Assembly (NCBI GenBank): GCA_964594365.1
Contig: CAZQMB010000001.1
Location: 248,001 to 312,000 of the forward strand
From: CAIUSP01 sp964594365
Lineage (GTDB): Bacteria; Actinomycetota; Thermoleophilia; Solirubrobacterales; 70-9
DNA: 64,000 nt
Direction of reading: 5' to 3'
The notes below the pieces were generated by a model. The model was not told the origin of the DNA, did not search any database, and saw only the letters and a program-made list of their open reading frames with translations. The number at the start of each line of letters is the position of its first letter. Position 1 is the stretch's first letter. Position numbers and translations under genes: made by a program. Shown piece by piece: positions 1 through 7,655 of this stretch.

Positions 1-686
1 TATGACCATCTAGCTCCCAGCAACAAGCCGATCCCGAGGAATATCCAGGCCACCAGAGCAAAGCGTCTCGTCGACCGGATCCAGGTCGTGTCGAGCCTCC
101 GGGTGATCAGAGCACCGATCGCGAAGGCGAAGGGGATCGAGAACAACACGTAACCGGAGTAGATCATCGGAGGGTGCATCGCCATGTATGGGTTACGGAG
201 GAGCGGGGTCAATCCCGCGCCCTCGACCGGAACCGGATCGAGCCGGACGAACGGCGAGACCGAGAACAGCATCAGGCCACAGAAGAATGCAGCCAGTCCC
301 ATCAAGACCGCGGTGGCCCACGGTGCCACCTGGCGCTGTGAGTTACGTGTCAAGTAGAGGACCGCGGACGAGCCGATAGAGAGAACGAACGCCCAGAGGA
401 GCAGCGAGCCCTCCTGGCTGGACCACATCGCGGTCATCTTGTAGAAGACCGGCGTGGTGGTGGAGGAATGCTCGGCCACGGTCTGGAATGCGAAATCGTT
501 GCGCAGGAATGCGACCTCCAAGACCAGGAAGCAGATCACCATCAACCCCATGAATCCGTAGACGGCGAGGCGAGACGAGTCGACCCAGCGTCGTTCCCTG
601 CGAACGGCGCCGTAGATCGCCGACCCGATCGCATAGAGCGTGGTCAGGAAGCCAACGGCGAGCGCCGCGGTGCCGAGGGAGGTCAT
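1..686 (-). CDS. ccmF: cytochrome c heme lyase CcmF, N-terminal part (cut by window edge)
   Basis: About 228 N-terminal residues are visible and the frame runs off the left edge. CcmF is the multi-pass membrane heme lyase of System I that takes heme from CcmE and attaches it to apocytochrome CXXCH motifs. The translation shows successive hydrophobic helices, the family segment MWSSQEGSLLLW and the later block NPYMAIHPPMIYSGYV, both diagnostic of CcmF. The Trp-rich heme-binding loop lies outside the window. The start is ATG at 686, 43 nt downstream of the ccmE stop, so the two form an operon. ccmG and ccmH lie nearby on the other strand. Confidence 0.93.
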   Translation of the reverse strand, partial: MTSLGTAALAVGFLTTLYAIGSAIYGAVRRERRWVDSSRLAVYGFMGLMVICFLVLEVAFLRNDFAFQTVAEHSSTTTPVFYKMTAMWSSQEGSLLLWAFVLSIGSSAVLYLTRNSQRQVAPWATAVLMGLAAFFCGLMLFSVSPFVRLDPVPVEGAGLTPLLRNPYMAMHPPMIYSGYVLFSIPFAFAIGALITRRLDTTWIRSTRRFALVAWIFLGIGLLLGARWS

Positions 687-729
687 CTACCCGGGGTCCT
701 CAGTGGCCCCGGCAGCTGCCGGGGACGAA

Positions 730-1128
730 TCAAGACTTCTCCTCTGCGGTGAACTTGGAGGGACACTTGGTGACCAGACTGTCCCTCTCGGCGACGAAGA
801 CCCCTCCTTCGAGGGATCCGGTGACGATGACCTCTCGGCCCTCGCGGAATGCATCCGGGATGGTCCCCGAGTAGGCAACCGGCAGATTCTCGGTCCCCTC
901 TCGATCCCTGATCCTGAAGCTCAGATCCTCTCCCCGGCGGACAACGGTGTCGTTCACGACCTTCCCGGTGAGCTCGTAGGTGCTTCCCGAGGTGGAGCCG
1001 ATGATCTCGGAAGGCTCGCGAGCCTCGGTCGAGGCGCTGAACGAGGTGTAGACGAGCCCCGCAGCCAACAAGACGGCCACCGAGAGCGATACGACGAGGC
1101 GAATCTTTCTCTTTCGCGAGGGGTCCAT
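730..1128 (-). CDS. ccmE: cytochrome c maturation heme chaperone CcmE, Cys-type
   Basis: 132 residues. The order is a short basic cytoplasmic end, one membrane anchor (about residues 9-29), then an OB-fold periplasmic domain. CcmE holds heme covalently before handing it to CcmF. In the classical protein the ligand is a His in an HXXXY motif. Here the corresponding C-terminal segment is TKCPSKF, giving Cys122 and Phe126, so it belongs to the CXXXY-type (Cys) CcmE class, with Phe in place of Tyr. Length is normal. It precedes ccmF by 43 nt and diverges from the SDR gene across 56 nt, which must hold both promoters. Confidence 0.9.
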   Translation of the reverse strand: MDPSRKRKIRLVVSLSVAVLLAAGLVYTSFSASTEAREPSEIIGSTSGSTYELTGKVVNDTVVRRGEDLSFRIRDREGTENLPVAYSGTIPDAFREGREVIVTGSLEGGVFVAERDSLVTKCPSKFTAEEKS

Positions 1129-1184
1129 GGGTTGATCTGGATTATCGCAACCTCGCCTCCTCTACTGCGCCTCAAGCAGGATTC

Positions 1185-1940
1185 GTGGTCGGTTTTCGGG
1201 TCCTGGAGGGCAATAGATGGCAAACTGAACCCATCGGCTCACAGTCCAAGATCCTCTTGATCACCGGCGCGTCATCGGGCATCGGAGCGGAGACCGCACG
1301 ACGCGCGGTGGCCGAAGGCTGGCGTGTCGTCCTCGGCGCCCGGCGCGAAGACAGGCTGGAGCGACTCGCCAGCGATCTCGGCGGAGAGGAGAAGGCAGTC
1401 GCCCGGCGCTGCGACGTGACCGACTGGGACGACCAGCAGGCCCTGGTGGCTGCAGGGATCGAGGCCTTCGGCCGAATCGATGCGGTGTTCGCCAACGCAG
1501 GTTTCGGTGCCAAGAGAGGATTCCTCGAGGAATCCATAGAGCACTGGCGCGAGATGGTCCTCACCAACGTGTACGGGGCCGCTCTGACCATCCGTGCGTC
1601 CCTGCCGACTCTGCTCGAACAGGACTCCGGGCACTTCCTGATCACCGGCTCGGTGGCCGGACGGGTTGCACTGCCGGGTTCGCTCTATTCATCGACCAAG
1701 TGGGCAGTCTCCGGAATGGGAGAGTCGCTCCGGTCGGAGTTGCGGCAGATGCATCAGAACAGCTCGATCAAGGTGACCCTGATCGAGCCCGGAATGGTCG
1801 ACACGGAGTTCTTCGAGAACAAGCCGAAGAACGCCTTGAGCGATACGGATATCGCGAACGCGTGTCTATACGCGCTGAGCCAGCCCGAGGGAGTAGACGT
1901 GAACGAGATACTCGTGCGGCCCTCACATCAGCCGATCTAA
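1185..1940 (+). CDS. SDR-family NAD(P)-dependent oxidoreductase
   Basis: 251 residues, classical short-chain dehydrogenase length. The Rossmann nucleotide-binding motif TGASSGIG is near residue 28, NAGFGA follows, the catalytic Ser lies in ITGSVAG, and the catalytic Tyr/Lys pair is in YSSTKWAVSG. Substrate cannot be told from sequence. The only plausible start is GTG 1185, which leaves about 23 residues before the first beta strand; the Shine-Dalgarno site is weak. The stop codon directly touches the 3' end of the convergent tRNA-Gly. It sits between the two halves of the Ccm gene set, with no evident functional link. Confidence 0.9.
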   Translation: MVGFRVLEGNRWQTEPIGSQSKILLITGASSGIGAETARRAVAEGWRVVLGARREDRLERLASDLGGEEKAVARRCDVTDWDDQQALVAAGIEAFGRIDAVFANAGFGAKRGFLEESIEHWREMVLTNVYGAALTIRASLPTLLEQDSGHFLITGSVAGRVALPGSLYSSTKWAVSGMGESLRSELRQMHQNSSIKVTLIEPGMVDTEFFENKPKNALSDTDIANACLYALSQPEGVDVNEILVRPSHQPI

Positions 1941-2012
1941 GCGGACGACGGGACTCGAACCCGCTACCTCGAGCTTGGGAAGCTCGCGCTCTACCAGGTG
2001 AGCTACGTCCGC
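1940..2012 (-). tRNA. tRNA-Gly (anticodon CCC)
   Basis: A full cloverleaf folds on the minus strand: acceptor GCGGACG/CGTCCGC, D-stem GCTC/GAGC, anticodon stem CGAGC/GCTCG with loop TTCCCAA (anticodon CCC), and T-arm GCGGG-TTCGAGT-CCCGT. CCA is not encoded. The discriminator base is shared with the stop codon of the convergent SDR gene. No intron. Confidence 0.97.
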
Positions 2013-2084
2013 AGCGATTCCCGGCAAGTCTAGGCACTGTGCGGCAATGGGCTGGATCCCCCCGCCCTCTAGCCTTCAGGGAAG

Positions 2085-2615
2085 ATGAGCGCCAAAGGTT
2101 TCACAGCCACCCTCTCCGTACTCGCCTTGATCGGCCTGCTGAGCTTCGGCCTCCTGACCAAGGGCGGCGAGAACCTCGCAGTCGGTGACCCTGCACCCGA
2201 CAAGACACTCCCCTACCTCGACGGCTCCGGCGAAGGCAGGATCTCCGACTATCGGGGCAAATGGGTACTGGTCAACTTCTGGGCCTCTTGGTGTGAGCCG
2301 TGCCGAACGGAGGCACCTGCACTCGAGGACTTCTATCGCGCGAATCGTGAAGAAGGATTTCTGGTGCTTGGGATCGATCTGGATGATGCTTCGCCCGACG
2401 CAGAGGCATTCGTCGAAGAGTTCGGCCTCACCTACCCGCAACTACGGGACGGCGACGGCAGGGAGAGACGCGACGCATATGGCATGACCGGGTTCCCCGA
2501 GTCGTTCCTGGTCGATCCCGAGGGGAAGATCGCATTGATTCGGCGCGGACCGGTGACCGCCGACTATCTCCGCCGCTACGTCGAACCGATAATCCAGGAG
2601 GGGTCCATCGGATGA
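2085..2615 (+). CDS. ccmG: TlpA/CcmG-type thiol-disulfide oxidoreductase
   Basis: 176 residues. An N-terminal signal anchor (about 7-25) is followed by a thioredoxin fold exposed outside the membrane. The redox motif is WCEPC (Cys70, Cys73) in the context VNFWASWCEPC, as in ResA/DsbE/CcmG, which keep apocytochrome CXXCH cysteines reduced for heme attachment. A cis-Pro loop is present in GMTGFPESFLVD. The stop overlaps the start of the next gene (ATGA), which encodes CcmH. With ccmE and ccmF 1.4 kb away this supports a CcmG role rather than general TlpA function. Confidence 0.88.
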   Translation: MSAKGFTATLSVLALIGLLSFGLLTKGGENLAVGDPAPDKTLPYLDGSGEGRISDYRGKWVLVNFWASWCEPCRTEAPALEDFYRANREEGFLVLGIDLDDASPDAEAFVEEFGLTYPQLRDGDGRERRDAYGMTGFPESFLVDPEGKIALIRRGPVTADYLRRYVEPIIQEGSIG

Positions 2616-3070
2616 GTAGGAGGTTCGTCCTCGGACTGGTCATCAGTGGCCTCATCGGATTGGGTTCAGCACCGGTCGCAGGCGCCGAGCAGGCTTCCCT
2701 GCCCGACATCGAAGACGAAGTGATGTGCCCGATCTGCGGCACTATCCTCGAAGCCTCCAACTCCCCGCAGGCGGAGCGGGAGCGGGAATTCATACGTGCT
2801 CAGATCGCACAGGGGAAGAGCAAGGAAGAGATCCAGGACGCTCTGGTCGCCGAGTACGGACCCGACGTCCTGGCGGTCCCCGACTCGAAAGGGTTCGATC
2901 TCGTGGCCTGGGTCGTACCCATCCTGGGGCTCCTCGTCGCAGTCGGGCTGCTCGGCGTCGCGCTGTGGAGGATCAAGCGCAAACCCGCGGACGAAACGGA
3001 GACGGTCAACCGCGTGGGCAAAGAGGAGAACGACCGGATCGATCGAGAGATCGGCAACTCCGATCTCTGA
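2612..3070 (+). CDS. ccmH: CcmH/CycL-type apocytochrome c reductant
   Basis: 152 residues with a signal peptide (1-25), a short three-helix domain, then one membrane span (about 95-116) and a charged cytoplasmic tail. The redox motif of this family (usually LRCXXCQ) appears as MCPICG (Cys39, Cys42). The segment with GKSKEEIQDALVAEYG matches the family helix. It works with CcmG to deliver reduced apocytochrome to CcmF. The start overlaps the ccmG stop by 4 nt, so the two are translationally coupled. No CcmI-type TPR extension follows. Confidence 0.88.
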   Translation: MSRRFVLGLVISGLIGLGSAPVAGAEQASLPDIEDEVMCPICGTILEASNSPQAEREREFIRAQIAQGKSKEEIQDALVAEYGPDVLAVPDSKGFDLVAWVVPILGLLVAVGLLGVALWRIKRKPADETETVNRVGKEENDRIDREIGNSDL

Positions 3071-3082
3071 GAAGCCGCAGGC

Positions 3083-5431
3083 TCAGCCGCGCTTGCGCTT
3101 GATCGCCCACGAGTAACTGGCGATCGGCCCGGTGAGCGAATTGGCAATCGCGCGCACACGGAAGATGTGTTGCCCGAAGGGAATCGACTTGTAGGTCTTC
3201 GGCGATGCGCAAGAGGTCCAGGCTCTCCCGTCGAGGCGGCACTGGAAATTGGAGTTGACGACGTCGGACTGGAACCTGAAGGTGGCCGAGTTCGAGTTCG
3301 CCGCCTTTCGCGGTTTGGAGGTGATACTCGCTATAGGCGGCACCGGGTCGATGCCTTCTCCAGAGAGGGAGACCGTCTCGTCTCCGTATGGACTGTTGGT
3401 GGCTGGAATCGTCATCTCGGCCAACTTGGCCCCGGTGGTCGACGGTCCGAAGGTCACCGAGATGGAACAGGTGCCGCCCGGCGCGACCGCCGCCTGGGAA
3501 CAGGTCTCGGAGGAGATCTCGAAGCTCGCAGCTGATTCGCCGGTGAGGAACGGGGCACCCACGATCAGGGGTTCGAGTCCGGAATTCGTGACGGTGACCA
3601 CCTGGGGAGCGCTGGGTGGGTCATCTACATCCCTCTCTCCGAAGTCGACGCTGGAGCTGTCCAACGACATGTCGGGCGTGGGTTCGGCCAGCGCGATCCC
3701 TATCGGGTCGGCCAACCCAGAGACGAACCCTCCCTCGGGTGCGCTCGAGCCGCCGATCGGGGCGCGTCCGATCACATCGTTGGCGTAGTCGGTCCAGTAG
3801 ATGTGAGTGCCGTCGACCGCGATGCCGGTAGGAGTAGGCGTAACCGGAGCCGCGATGCCGGTGCTCAGATTCGAGACGTGGTCCATCACCTCCGTGCCGT
3901 CCGACTTGGTGACGCGCCCGATCTGCGCGGTGGTGCGGTCGGTGAAGTAGATGTAATTCGCATCCGAGGCCAAGCCTTCGACCTGCGAGCCGGACAGGGT
4001 GGCCCAGAGTGCGGCGTTCGCTCCACTCGTGTCTGCGCGCCAGATCTCCTCTCCGCGCGACCAGTAGATCCCACTCGAATCCGCCACGATGGCTGATGCG
4101 TAGCTCCCGATTCCGGAGATGAAAGCCCCGTTATGGGTCTCGGTCACCAGATCGACATGGCCGATCGCCTCGCTCTCACGGTTGATCCAGTAGAGGTTCC
4201 GACCGTAGGTTGCGACGGCCCGTCGGTCCTGCGAGGCGGTGCCGAACACCTTCCAGGCCCCGTCGGTATCGGTACCGTCGAGCAATGCACGCCCGATCCG
4301 GGTGTTCCCGGTTGCGTAAGGCATCTCGGTCCCCCAGTAGACGTAGTTGGGACCGCCGGCCATCAAGCCCGCAGTGCCACTCGCGTCGGAGGCGAATTCC
4401 TGGTCCACACCATCGCCGTTGCTGAGAGCGCGTCCGACATCCAGCGCACCGGGGATCTGTGAACCGGCTGATATCGCGTCCTGGGTCCAGAACAGGAACT
4501 TCCCGTCCCATCCGGAGTCGGTCACTGCCACTCCGAAGGGATCGTTGGCACCGGTGACGAAATCCGCTTCCGGCGCGCCGGAGCCTGCGATCGGAGCACG
4601 ACCGATCACGTCGTTTGCGGGATCGGCCCAGTAGATGTAGTTCGAGTCGACCTCGACTCCGTAAGGAGTCGGCGTGGCCGGAGAGCTCAGGCCGGTGCCG
4701 AGGTTCGTGACGAAGTTCGGCTCTACCGTGCCGTCCGACTTGGCGATTCGCCCTATCCGCGCGTTCGTGCGGTCGACGTAGTAGACGTAGTTCGCATCGA
4801 CCGCGACTCCCTCTATCGCAGTTGCTCCCGATGGAGAGACCCAGGCAGCGACATTCGACTGGTTGGTGGTGCCTTTGGCCGCCCGATAGATCGCTCCACC
4901 CTTGGACCAGTACAGATTCGTGTCGTCGTGGGCCACGTCGGTAGGGGTGTCCGCCTGGGCAGTGCTCCAAGTCGCGATGTTCTGGCGGCCGGTCGCCACA
5001 TTCGAAAGCGCAACCCTCTGAACCTTCTTGCCGGAGCTGCCGGTTCCGGTTGCGTTCTGGTCGGTCCAGTAGACGTACGAGGCGTCTACCGACACTCCGG
5101 GCTTGGGGGTCTGGGTCCCGAATGTCATGAAAGTAGGCGCGCCTACGGTACCCGCGAGGTCCGTCCTGCCGATCACCGCGTTGATGCCGCTGACCGTGGA
5201 GCCCCAGTAGACGTAGCCGTCTGCAACGTCCATGAACTGCGGGATCCCGGTCAGCCCGGTTGCAAACGTCTGGGAAACGCCCGAACCGTCGTGGTTGGCC
5301 CGCCCGATACTCGGAGCGCCGCCCGAGTTCGTGTTGGACCAGAAGACGTAGGCCGAAGACGAGGCCGGAATGGCGAGCAGGCTCGCCGATATCGCCAAGG
5401 TGGCGATCAGGGCCCTGCGCGGGAGTCTCAT
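3083..5431 (-). CDS. secreted beta-propeller-like repeat protein with choice-of-anchor D and C-terminal Ig-like domain
   Basis: 782 residues from ATG 5431. I prefer this start to GTG 5449 because a GAAAGG Shine-Dalgarno site lies about 10 nt upstream of it. A signal peptide (about 1-28) is followed by many 40-50 residue repeats with YVYWGS, YIYWAD or HIYWTD strands, like YWTD/NHL propeller blades. The block near residues 195-310 is repeated near 475-590, so the propeller arose by internal duplication. Then come a choice-of-anchor D (ASPM/SPD-2/Hydin-like) domain and a terminal Ig-like domain with paired Cys in CRLDGRAWTSC. Predicted extracellular or surface protein; function unknown. Convergent with ccmH across 12 nt. 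Confidence 0.82.
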   Translation of the reverse strand: MRLPRRALIATLAISASLLAIPASSSAYVFWSNTNSGGAPSIGRANHDGSGVSQTFATGLTGIPQFMDVADGYVYWGSTVSGINAVIGRTDLAGTVGAPTFMTFGTQTPKPGVSVDASYVYWTDQNATGTGSSGKKVQRVALSNVATGRQNIATWSTAQADTPTDVAHDDTNLYWSKGGAIYRAAKGTTNQSNVAAWVSPSGATAIEGVAVDANYVYYVDRTNARIGRIAKSDGTVEPNFVTNLGTGLSSPATPTPYGVEVDSNYIYWADPANDVIGRAPIAGSGAPEADFVTGANDPFGVAVTDSGWDGKFLFWTQDAISAGSQIPGALDVGRALSNGDGVDQEFASDASGTAGLMAGGPNYVYWGTEMPYATGNTRIGRALLDGTDTDGAWKVFGTASQDRRAVATYGRNLYWINRESEAIGHVDLVTETHNGAFISGIGSYASAIVADSSGIYWSRGEEIWRADTSGANAALWATLSGSQVEGLASDANYIYFTDRTTAQIGRVTKSDGTEVMDHVSNLSTGIAAPVTPTPTGIAVDGTHIYWTDYANDVIGRAPIGGSSAPEGGFVSGLADPIGIALAEPTPDMSLDSSSVDFGERDVDDPPSAPQVVTVTNSGLEPLIVGAPFLTGESAASFEISSETCSQAAVAPGGTCSISVTFGPSTTGAKLAEMTIPATNSPYGDETVSLSGEGIDPVPPIASITSKPRKAANSNSATFRFQSDVVNSNFQCRLDGRAWTSCASPKTYKSIPFGQHIFRVRAIANSLTGPIASYSWAIKRKRG

Positions 5432-5545
5432 CTTGGAAGCGCCTTTCACTCGAATTGTCCACGTCCCTGCCGTGGCGACTTGCGGATATTAACCGCAATA
5501 ACCCGACCTGGCGACAGAGTTGCGGTCGGTCGCGGGGCTCCGGCG

Positions 5546-7186
5546 CTACATCCGCTCCGGAGCGGAGATGCCGAGGAGCCCGAGAGTCGTTGCCAGCGTC
5601 TGACGCGTGACTTCGCAGAGCGCGAGGCGACTGGCCTCCACACCCTCGCCTTCGGCACCGACTACCTGACAGTCTCGGTAGAAGGCGTGGAAGTCCGCGG
5701 CCGTTGCCATCGCGTAAGCGCAGATGCGGTGCGGTGCCCGTCGCTCGGCAGCCTCCAGGACCTCTGCGGGTAGCTCGGAGATGCGCTTGATCAGCTGACG
5801 CTCGGAGGGATCGACCGCGCCGGTGAACCCGTTCGCATCGGGAGCGGCAGCCCCCTCCTCGGCCGCCTTGCGCAGGATGCTCGAGATCCTGGCGTGGGCG
5901 TACTGCACGTAGTAGACGGGGTTGTCCGACGAGGTCTGGCGAGCGAGATCGAGATCGAGATCCACCGTGGTGTCGTTGCTCCGCTGGAGCATGAAGAAGC
6001 GGGTCGCGTCCGCGCCGATGTCCTCGATCAGCGACTCGAGGGTCACGAACTCACCTCTGCGCTTGGACATCTGGGCCTTCTCTCCGCCCTCGACCACGTT
6101 GACCAACTGCATGATCGAGATCTCCAATCGATCATCGCCGAAACCGAGCGCCTCAACGCTCGCCTTGATCCTGCTCACGTAGCCGTGATGATCTGCGCCG
6201 AGCACGTCGAACAGCGTCGCTTCCGGATAGCGCTCGAGCTTGTCGCGGTGGTAAGCGACGTCGCCCAGGAAGTAGGTGGGCTCTCCCCCTGACCGCAGCA
6301 GGACCCGGTCCTTGTCGTCACCGAACTCGGTGCTCCGGAGCCACGTGGCACCGTCTTTCTCGTAGATGTGTCCGTGCTCGGACAGGTCATCGAGTGCTCG
6401 CTGCAGGGAGCCAGCGTCGTGCAGGGCTCGCTCCGAGGACCAGTGATCGAACTCGACACCGAGGTCGGACAGTGTCTCCCTTATCCCCTCGACGATGATC
6501 GCCTCGCCGGCGAGCGAGAGAGCCTGCGGATCGTCCGCAGCGAGACCTTCGGCAGCGAGGCGCTCGGCGATCCCGACCACGTAGTCACCTTCGTATCCGT
6601 CCTCGGGCACGCCCTCGCCTTTCATGCGAGCAGCGATCGACAGACCGAAACGTTCCATCTGAGCCCCCATGTCGTTCATGTAGTACTCGCGGATGGCCCG
6701 AGTACCGGTGAACTCCAGCAGCCGGGCGACCGAATCCCCGTAAGAGGCGTGACGCCCCGCTGCGGCGGTCAGCGGACCGGTGGGGTTGGCGGAGACGAAC
6801 TCGATCAACAGCGTCCCGCCGGCGCTCTCCGGCGGGCGACCCAGATCGTCACCCGCTGCCGCCAGCCCAGCAGCCGTTCCTCGGTACCAGGCGTCCGACA
6901 TGAACAGGTTGAGGAACCCGGGGCCGGCGATCTCGATCCTCTCGATCCGATCGCCCAGCGCGTCTTCGAGCTTCGAGGCGAGTTCCTCCGCTATCTCACG
7001 GGGACTGCGTTCGAGCACCGGGGCCAGCAGCATCGCGGCATTGGTCGAGTAATCACCGAACTCGACCTTGGGCGGACGTTCGAGGGTCGGGACGCCACCT
7101 CCTTCGAGGGAGCCTCCGCGGAGATCCTCCACGCAGGAGTTCACTGCCGCGCGCAGCTCGGTTACCGGATCGACAGGACCACTCAC
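5546..7186 (-). CDS. argS: arginine--tRNA ligase (class I), HIGH signature replaced
   Basis: 546 residues. N-terminal additional domain (1-100), Rossmann catalytic domain, then the alpha-helical DALR anticodon-binding domain ending in LGLLGISAPERM, a typical ArgRS C-terminus. The second class I signature is present as AQMSKRRGEFVTL. The first signature is not: after NPTGPL (134-139), where ArgRS normally has HVGH or HLGH, the protein reads TAAA (140-143) with no length change. GTG start. The gene follows rlmH by 52 nt in the same direction. Every other ArgRS block is intact, so I read it as functional with a lineage-specific active site, not as a pseudogene. Confidence 0.9.
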   Translation of the reverse strand: MSGPVDPVTELRAAVNSCVEDLRGGSLEGGGVPTLERPPKVEFGDYSTNAAMLLAPVLERSPREIAEELASKLEDALGDRIERIEIAGPGFLNLFMSDAWYRGTAAGLAAAGDDLGRPPESAGGTLLIEFVSANPTGPLTAAAGRHASYGDSVARLLEFTGTRAIREYYMNDMGAQMERFGLSIAARMKGEGVPEDGYEGDYVVGIAERLAAEGLAADDPQALSLAGEAIIVEGIRETLSDLGVEFDHWSSERALHDAGSLQRALDDLSEHGHIYEKDGATWLRSTEFGDDKDRVLLRSGGEPTYFLGDVAYHRDKLERYPEATLFDVLGADHHGYVSRIKASVEALGFGDDRLEISIMQLVNVVEGGEKAQMSKRRGEFVTLESLIEDIGADATRFFMLQRSNDTTVDLDLDLARQTSSDNPVYYVQYAHARISSILRKAAEEGAAAPDANGFTGAVDPSERQLIKRISELPAEVLEAAERRAPHRICAYAMATAADFHAFYRDCQVVGAEGEGVEASRLALCEVTRQTLATTLGLLGISAPERM

Positions 7187-7238
7187 CGGGTCGATTATGG
7201 AGAGCCTCGACGACGCGAGACTTCAGGAAGATGTCCGA

Positions 7239-7655
7239 TCAGTAGTGGTAAGCCTCGCCGGCGAGGATCTTCGTGGCTCGGAAGAGTTGCTCGAGGAGCA
7301 CCGCACGGGCCAACTGGTGGGCCATGGTCTGTTGGCCGAGCGAGATCCGCTGATCTGCCCGGTCCAGGGCATCGGTCGAGAGGCCGTGGGCACCTCCGAT
7401 CAGGAAACACAGGTCCACCGCGGCCAACTTCCGCGAGTCGAGCCAGTCGGCCCACTGCTCTGACGACATTCCCTCGCCAGCGGAATCGAGCGCAACCACG
7501 TGTGCTCGCTCAGGTATGCGCGCAGCGACTGAGTCGTCGTCACGGACCTCGATCAACTCGACCGGAAGCCTCCTGGACAGGAGCTTCAGGTAGTGGGCGT
7601 CTGCCTCGGCGAACGGTGCCTTCGCCTTGCCGACCGCGATCAGGGTCGTCTTCAC
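7239..7655 (-). CDS. rlmH: 23S rRNA (pseudouridine1915-N3)-methyltransferase RlmH
   Basis: 138 residues from GTG 7655, which overlaps the upstream protease stop (GTGA). Starting there gives MKTTLIAVGKAK, the normal RlmH N-terminus. SPOUT-fold signatures are visible: ALDSAGEGMSSEQWA, the SAM-binding FLIGGAHGLS, and the terminal LLEQLFRATKILAGEAYHY block. RlmH methylates pseudouridine 1915 in helix 69 of 23S rRNA. The longer upstream frame overlaps the protease gene and is rejected. Confidence 0.95.
   Translation of the reverse strand: MKTTLIAVGKAKAPFAEADAHYLKLLSRRLPVELIEVRDDDSVAARIPERAHVVALDSAGEGMSSEQWADWLDSRKLAAVDLCFLIGGAHGLSTDALDRADQRISLGQQTMAHQLARAVLLEQLFRATKILAGEAYHY

Noticed and set aside
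1940..2012. tRNA-Gly as an integration (att) site
   Set aside because: No integrase gene and no repeated tRNA 3' end nearby; both flanks carry ordinary Ccm genes.
4176..5498. 440-codon alternative minus-strand frame inside the propeller-like gene
   Set aside because: Overlaps the signal-peptide-bearing frame; Arg-rich shadow with the repeat period of the real gene.
5546..7186. argS as a pseudogene because the HIGH motif is missing
   Set aside because: Full-length frame without stops, other ArgRS blocks and MSKR loop intact, same-length replacement.
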